Source: CAIMZW01 sp037133095
Lineage (GTDB): Bacteria > Actinomycetota > Actinomycetes > Nanopelagicales > Nanopelagicaceae
Assembly: GCA_037133095.1 (NCBI GenBank)
Contig: JBAXOT010000019.1
Span: forward strand, 1 to 35,955
Direction of reading: 5' to 3'
DNA: 35,955 bases
The translations under genes were made by a program, and so were the position numbers. The stretch's first letter is position 1. Every line of letters starts with the position of its first letter. Below, piece by piece: positions 33,337 through 35,955 of the stretch. The notes under the pieces were generated by a model, which was not told the origin of the DNA, did no database searches, and saw only the letters and a program-made list of their open reading frames with translations.

Positions 33337-34008
33337 TTGGAGCGGCCGGCCAATCGTTCATACAAACTGCGCGGGACGCGAATTACGCAAGCGCAGGCAT
33401 TCGCGACCGATAAATTCTGGTCCAAGTATGGAATTTCAGTGGATGGAATCGAAAATCCAGAACCCATTGTGCCGAGGGTTTACTTTCCTGATGCCGGACA
33501 GATCATCATGGAGATTGGTACCGGCATGGGGGAGGCGACGGCGGCCATCGCGGCCCAATTTCCCGAGACCGGATTTTTCGCGGTCGAACTGCACAAGCCC
33601 GGAATTGGTTCCTTGTTGGGTCGCATCGCCGAGAGCGGGCTCACCAATATTCGCATAATCAATGACGACGCGCGGGTGGTTTTGCGGTACTTGGTTCCCG
33701 ATGAGTCAATCGATGCCTTCCATCTTTATTTCCCAGATCCTTGGCCCAAGCAAAAGCATGCCAAGCGCCGAATAGTCCAATCCGACTTTCTAGAATTGAT
33801 TGCCAAGAAACTCAAACCTGGTGGCTACATTCATATCGCCACCGACTGGGTTCCGTATGCACGATGGGCAGAGCAAAAGTTTGCCGAAGTAAATCTTTTT
33901 CATGGTGGCGAGGTTGAGAAACCAGAATTTCGGCCAACAACCCGTTTCGAAGGAATAGGTCTACGCAAGGGTCACCATGTGACCGATTTAAAATACTTTA
34001 AGAATTAG
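33337..34008 (+). CDS. trmB: tRNA (guanine-N7-)-methyltransferase
   Basis: 223 residues. It methylates G46 in the variable loop of tRNA using SAM. The SAM-binding motif MEIGTGMGEATAAIA, the acidic FFAVELHKPG, and the family signature HLYFPDPWPKQKHAKRRI are present. TTG 33337 is the start available; GAAGG lies about 11 bases upstream, so initiation is weak. It is divergent from pepN and overlaps the convergent rpiB by 4 bases. Confidence 0.95.
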   Translation: MERPANRSYKLRGTRITQAQAFATDKFWSKYGISVDGIENPEPIVPRVYFPDAGQIIMEIGTGMGEATAAIAAQFPETGFFAVELHKPGIGSLLGRIAESGLTNIRIINDDARVVLRYLVPDESIDAFHLYFPDPWPKQKHAKRRIVQSDFLELIAKKLKPGGYIHIATDWVPYARWAEQKFAEVNLFHGGEVEKPEFRPTTRFEGIGLRKGHHVTDLKYFKN

Positions 34009-34460
34009 ATTCCGCGCTCAGTTTCATATTCGGCGATTAAGTTGATTCTTCGAACGTGTCGTTCATCGCCCGGAAAAGGGGTCGAGAGAAATGTGTCGAC
34101 GAGTTCTAAACAAAATTCTTCGGTGTGCATCCGACCGCCCAAGGAGATGACATTTGCGTTGTTGTGTTCCCGAGCAAGTTTGGCGATTTCTAGACTCCAC
34201 ACAAGTGCGGCACGAACGCCTTTGACTTTGTTCGCGGCGATTTGCTCGCCATTACCAGAACCGCCGAGAACAATTCCAAAAGATCCAGGGTCTTGAGCGA
34301 CCGCCTCGGCTGCTGGGATGCAGAAAACGGGATAGTCATCAAGCGGGTCATAGGAAAGTGGTCCATGGTCGGTGACCTCATGGCCGTTTGCCTCCAAGTG
34401 TTTGATAATCACACTTTTAAAATCCAACCCTGCGTGGTCACTTCCGATATGAATTTTCAC
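34005..34460 (-). CDS. rpiB: Ribose-5-phosphate isomerase B
   Basis: 151 residues. It interconverts ribose-5-P and ribulose-5-P. It starts MKIHIGSDHAGLDFK and has IVLGGSGNGEQIAANKVKGVRAA. The active-site loop has Glu in place of the E. coli-type Cys, matching the mycobacterial RpiB type. The end is HVRRINLIAEYE. A terminator for the gene upstream on the same strand ends only about 11 bases before the ATG, so rpiB must either use a promoter inside that terminator or depend on read-through. Confidence 0.95.
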   Translation of the reverse strand: MKIHIGSDHAGLDFKSVIIKHLEANGHEVTDHGPLSYDPLDDYPVFCIPAAEAVAQDPGSFGIVLGGSGNGEQIAANKVKGVRAALVWSLEIAKLAREHNNANVISLGGRMHTEEFCLELVDTFLSTPFPGDERHVRRINLIAEYETERGI

Positions 34461-34474
34461 GGCGTAAGTATCTC

Positions 34475-34515
34475 AAAAAAGGAAGAACCCCCGCCTTATT
34501 ACCAGCGGGGGTTCT
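34475..34515 (-). terminator. Intrinsic terminator after the secreted repeat protein gene
   Basis: AGAACCCCCGC (34484-34494) pairs with GCGGGGGTTCT (34505-34515) over a 10-base loop. On the minus strand it is followed by TTCCTTTTTT, marking it as terminator of the gene at 34532-35200. Confidence 0.88.
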
Positions 34516-34531
34516 CGATGATTAATCTGAA

Positions 34532-35200
34532 TTAGGCATGAATGCTTGGAGCAGGGGTTGCACCAGGTCTTGGTGCCATCTTCTTGCCCATTCCGCCAAC
34601 TGGACCACCGTCATGTCCGCGACCAGGGCCACGAAGTGAATTCACTTCTGCGGTAACCCGAGCAGTCAATCCAGCTTTGAGAGTTGTTGCCTGAGCGGCA
34701 GTGATTGTTTTTGCAGTCACGGCGGCATCAATGTTTGCGCTCTCAAAAGCGACAAGTGCCGTGATAAGACCCGCAGTTTTCGTTGGATCGATTTGGGCCA
34801 ACGTCTTTCCGGCTTTGATATCGGCAGCCAAAGTAGCTGCATCAATGCCAAGTGCCTTCAATACAACTGCATCACGTGCGGCTTGGGTTCCACCAATGTT
34901 CATTCCGCCCATTCCGCCCATTCCATCAGGTCCATCAGGTCCGTCGCCACCGGGCATACCCAATTTAGGTGCCGTGGCCGCGGCTGCTTTCAGCGCAGCA
35001 ACAATCGCATCTGATTGAGCCTGCGTAATGGTGCCCTTCGAGACTAGGCCATTTAATACTGCGGTGAGTTGACTCTGAATCATTCCTGGTGCGCCGATCG
35101 CTGGCTTGTTGCCAGTGTTGGAATCAGCAACTGCAACAGTCACAGTTCCGAGGGTTAGTGCGGCAGCCAGTCCGAGTGCGGCAATCTTGTTCTTTTTCAT
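34532..35200 (-). CDS. Secreted helical-repeat protein with Gly/Asp/Met-rich linker
   Basis: A 222-residue protein not recognised as a named family. Residues 1-25 are a signal peptide (MKKNKIAALGLAAALTLGTV, cleavage after AVA). Two alpha-helical blocks with a shared pattern (VSKGTITQAQSDAIVAALKA near 53-72; VTAKTITAAQATTLKAGLTA near 160-179) flank a linker (about 82-104) made of G, D, P and M. The tail is Gly/Lys/Pro-rich. No lipobox or membrane anchor is visible, so it is secreted or wall-associated. ATG 35200 has AAGGAG upstream. It may bind metal or protein via the linker (speculative). Confidence 0.8.
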   Translation of the reverse strand: MKKNKIAALGLAAALTLGTVTVAVADSNTGNKPAIGAPGMIQSQLTAVLNGLVSKGTITQAQSDAIVAALKAAAATAPKLGMPGGDGPDGPDGMGGMGGMNIGGTQAARDAVVLKALGIDAATLAADIKAGKTLAQIDPTKTAGLITALVAFESANIDAAVTAKTITAAQATTLKAGLTARVTAEVNSLRGPGRGHDGGPVGGMGKKMAPRPGATPAPSIHA

Positions 35201-35537
35201 CTTGCTCCTTCGAGTAGTGTCAAGAATTCTACTTCTTGATTAAATCGGTCGTATCTTGACGCCCTCACGTCTTGATATCCGTAGATAACTCCATCAATCT
35301 GTGGAGTGATGCCAATCTGGCTGAGAGGCAGGTGAGAGTTTTTACTCAAAATTGAGCATCGAATTCGGTACAAAAAACTAATCTTTCTCCCAATGTAAAA
35401 GAATGAGAAGAGTGGGCTTCCGCACACATTTTGTGAGAATTATCCATATGGAACACTCTATTTTCTTCTTTTGGAAGGTAGAAAAATAGCCACGAAATGC
35501 TCAATTTAGAGCTCTTAAAGCCCGAATGGGGGCAGTT
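35201..35537. other. 337-base intergenic gap between divergent secreted-protein genes
   Basis: No coding frame I believe in. It must hold divergent promoters, but I see no convincing -35/-10 pair. The only structure is a 10-bp inverted repeat: AAATTGAGCA at 35349-35358 and TGCTCAATTT at 35498-35507, 139 bases apart. Confidence 0.5.
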
Positions 35538-35955
35538 GTGAAACAGAGTTGTTTGACTAAATCCGTAACTATTTTTGAAGCAGTCTTAGCCGTCATTCTT
35601 TTCGAGGCAATGCCCACAGCATCGGCAAATCCGGCGGTGAAAACCCAGACAATAAAAGTGCAAAAAGCTCCGGTGAAAGCCGGGCGAGTGGCAACAACTC
35701 CGGTCGTCAATACGATCTTGAACGGTAAAGGAGTTCCAAAAAGTTCACTCGGCAAAGACGGTGATTTCTATCTCGATACTCAGAACTTGAATTTCTATGG
35801 GCCTAAGAGCGCCGGTGTCTGGCCAAAGCCCTTTAATTTGAAGGGGCCTGCTGGATCCGATGGGAAAAATGGAGCCAATGCAACTTCTTCAACGGGTCTG
35901 ACAGGCCCGCAAGGCGAGCGCGGTCCTATCGGAGCAGTGGGTCCGAATGGGCTCA
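35538..35955 (+). CDS. Secreted collagen-like protein, partial (runs off window)
   Basis: 139 codons are visible to the edge with no stop. GTG 35538 (GGGGG six bases upstream) gives a signal peptide (MKQSCLTKSVTIFEAVLAVI, cleavage near TASA). An ATG at 35526 would add four residues. A lysine/valine-rich stretch follows, then a GVPKSSLGKDGDFYLDT-KSAGVWPKP type cap region, and from about residue 106 Gly-X-Y triplets (KGPAGSDGKNG, TGPQGERGPIG). The cap plus collagen design is shared with bacterial surface and phage tail-fibre collagen-like proteins. It probably forms an exposed triple-helical stalk; the rest of the protein is outside the window. Confidence 0.75.
   Translation, partial: MKQSCLTKSVTIFEAVLAVILFEAMPTASANPAVKTQTIKVQKAPVKAGRVATTPVVNTILNGKGVPKSSLGKDGDFYLDTQNLNFYGPKSAGVWPKPFNLKGPAGSDGKNGANATSSTGLTGPQGERGPIGAVGPNGL

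Noticed and set aside
35197..35427. Minus-strand frame of 76 codons whose stop overlaps the ATG of the secreted repeat protein (ATGA)
   Set aside because: The composition is unlike a real protein, no family is recognised and no convincing ribosome site is seen. The overlap can arise by chance from the AGATGA context.
1..35955. CRISPR array, prophage or rRNA operon
   Set aside because: No regularly spaced repeats, phage structural or lysis gene set, or rRNA-like segment was seen on either strand; the collagen-like frame at the edge alone does not indicate a prophage.

Overview
This window reads as a compact chromosome segment of an actinobacterium. The base composition looks intermediate (judged by eye, not measured). 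Support comes from a GlbO-type truncated haemoglobin, an oligoribonuclease, an EttA factor of exactly 555 codons, an Mtb-type RpiB (GGSGNGE, no catalytic Cys), an actinobacterial HNH protein and 11-bp-phased PhoP-type Pho boxes. Gene packing is tight: there are ATGA overlaps, convergent 3' overlaps, many GTG/TTG starts and possible leaderless starts. A small-genome freshwater lineage such as Nanopelagicales would fit, but this is inference; no rRNA or ribosomal protein marker is present.

Layout. 1-1231: an IS481-type insertion sequence (minus) whose transposase frame stays open to the window edge, next to tRNA-Lys(CTT); a 17/18 copy of the tRNA 3' end lies on the far side of the IS. 1295-2906 (minus): P-II protein, inorganic pyrophosphatase, tRNA-His, oligoribonuclease. 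2943-7337: a phosphate uptake locus, pstC-pstA-pstB then pstS with its own promoter region. Pho boxes precede pstC and pstS, and a strong terminator follows pstS. 7397-8543: an RHH (Arc/HicB-like) regulator and a DUF4097-like protein, with operator-like repeats over the promoter. 8540-10653: an SDR oxidoreductase and a LacI-type regulator, divergent. The gap between them holds a highly structured minus-strand RNA ending in a near-perfect intrinsic terminator. 10709-12493: a secreted phospholipase C/acid phosphatase-type enzyme, possibly also in the Pho regulon. 12611-12684: tRNA-Arg(TCT).

12797-20936 (plus): a PLP decarboxylase, then a head-to-tail run of ettA, a hotdog thioesterase, a GH13 alpha-glucosidase, an MFS transporter, glbO, a four-helix membrane protein and a CgeB-like glycosyltransferase. 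20925-24243: a complete dTDP-L-rhamnose pathway (rmlA minus; rmlB, rmlD, rmlC overlapping on plus). 24215-27262 (minus): a short MscS channel and a two-gene ABC-2 exporter. 27409-28167: an HNH protein and a small membrane protein. 28171-33263 (minus): two tandem M1 aminopeptidase N genes, about 64% identical over their first 330 residues. 33337-34460: trmB and rpiB, convergent. 34484-35955: a secreted helical-repeat protein with its terminator, and the start of a secreted collagen-like protein cut by the window edge.

The clearest functional theme is phosphate scavenging: the Pst transporter, Pho boxes and a secreted phosphoesterase, with pyrophosphatase nearby. The most unusual item is the structured RNA at about 9351-9470, which could be a small RNA or a transcription-attenuation leader of the SDR gene. 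No CRISPR array, prophage or rRNA was seen.
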